DNA from: Propionimicrobium lymphophilum DSM 4903
Lineage (GTDB): Bacteria; Actinomycetota; Actinomycetes; Propionibacteriales; Propionibacteriaceae
Direction: 5' to 3'
Length of the DNA: 64,000 bases
NCBI RefSeq assembly: GCF_000423485.1
Contig: NZ_AUIB01000001.1
Span: 310,001-374,000, forward strand
Each line of letters begins with the position of its first letter. Position 1 is the stretch's first letter. Position numbers and translations under genes: made by a program. Below, one piece after another: positions 63,690-64,000 of this stretch. The notes beneath the pieces were generated by a model. That model made no database searches. It saw only the letters and a program-made list of their open reading frames with translations, and was not told the origin of the DNA.

Positions 63690-63802
63690 GCGTCAATAAC
63701 AATCTTCTACGACTCACCACTCAAGCGCTGCGATTCATCATCTTCTCGATTACCTGCGGTGATGTAGGCTATCTTTCATACAAAGCCTAAGGGAGGGTGA
63801 TC

Positions 63803-64000
63803 GTGGCGCTATCCGAAGAAGAACAGCGGCTTCTTGACCAACTGGAAGCCTCGCTTACTGCTGACGACCCTAAACTTGCCTCCAAGATGGGCAATCGCTC
63901 GTCGTATCGTGTGCAACGAAAGCGTGCCACGCTGTCGGGAATTGTCTTTGTGGTAGGAGTTGCCCTCCTAGTTCTGGGGCTAGCTAACTCATGGTCTTTC
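63803..64000 (+). CDS. DUF3040 membrane protein (3' end outside window)
   Basis: The visible 66 residues begin VALSEEEQRLLDQLEASLTA, which is the DUF3040 N-terminal signature, and continue into a first hydrophobic segment (GIVFVVGVALLVLGLA). GTG start with GGGAGGG 8 bases upstream. DUF3040 genes in actinobacteria commonly lie just before mraZ and the division-wall cluster. Confidence 0.85.
   Translation, partial: MALSEEEQRLLDQLEASLTADDPKLASKMGNRSSYRVQRKRATLSGIVFVVGVALLVLGLANSWSF

Noticed and set aside
63495-63700. c-di-AMP (ydaO-type) riboswitch before the glucosaminidase gene
   Set aside because: Expected for such genes, but the conserved aptamer blocks are not found; only simple hairpins and repeats are seen.

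Overview
The window comes from a high-GC Gram-positive bacterium (Actinomycetota). Evidence is the RFN-controlled ribD-ribE-ribBA-ribH operon, the purD-purB / purC-purS-purQ-purL layout, a PknG-type kinase with rubredoxin-like zinc site, LGFP-repeat cell-wall protein, DUF3040 protein, HelD/HelR-type helicase and several genes that look leaderless. A sortase-type surface protein with Rib-like modules and a propanediol-utilisation (pdu) locus would suit a host-associated genus such as those of Actinomycetaceae or Propionibacteriaceae; genus is not decidable from the sequence alone.

Layout. 1-5.8 kb: phosphate block, with the 3' end of polyphosphate kinase, a MutT1-like NUDIX/histidine-phosphatase protein, and pstSCAB behind a Pho-box-like repeat. 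5.9-8.8 kb: M20 amidohydrolase plus DHA2-type MFS exporter. 8.8-12.3 kb (minus strand): riboflavin operon with an FMN riboswitch. 12.5-15.0 kb: BASS transporter and a DUF2079 membrane protein. 15.2-24.6 kb: nine tightly packed genes for a phosphosignalling system: TelA, an unknown, a four-TM GlnX-like protein, a helical unknown, a PknG-like kinase, a PP2C phosphatase, a TerY-like VWA protein, an FHA reader, then a queuosine-precursor-type transporter. 25.5-44.9 kb: purine genes (purA, purD, purB, purC, purS, purQ, purL) interrupted by a 1492-residue AT-rich surface protein, a decayed purD fragment, a TM2 protein, a PepSY-like lipoprotein and pyruvate oxidase; then a polyprenyl synthase and metF. 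44.9-59.1 kb: a B12-dependent diol-dehydratase bacterial microcompartment (BMC) locus. 59.2-64 kb: HelD/HelR-like ATPase, secreted glucosaminidase with LGFP repeats, and the start of a DUF3040 gene.

How parts work together. In the BMC locus, shell proteins (PduA, B, J, K, N, U) enclose diol dehydratase (PduCDE), its reactivase (PduGH), the cobalamin adenosyltransferase (PduO), the CoA-acylating aldehyde dehydrogenase (PduP) and probably the alcohol dehydrogenase (PduQ). A PocR-type regulator lies divergently and probably controls both arms. No PduL phosphotransacylase or propionate kinase is present in the window; at the PduL/PduM position sits a flavoprotein-like protein. The PduK-position shell protein carries a long, histone-H1-like Lys/Ala/Pro tail with 45-bp DNA repeats.

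Most notable observations: the PknG/GlnX-like/TerY-P/TelA composite with shared zinc ribbons on kinase, phosphatase and FHA protein; the basic-tailed BMC shell protein; the flavoprotein in the BMC operon; a G8 tract acting as the ribosome-binding site of the surface protein (possible phase variation); a purD pseudogene missed by ORF calling; and a recurrent TANNNT-N7-start leaderless arrangement.
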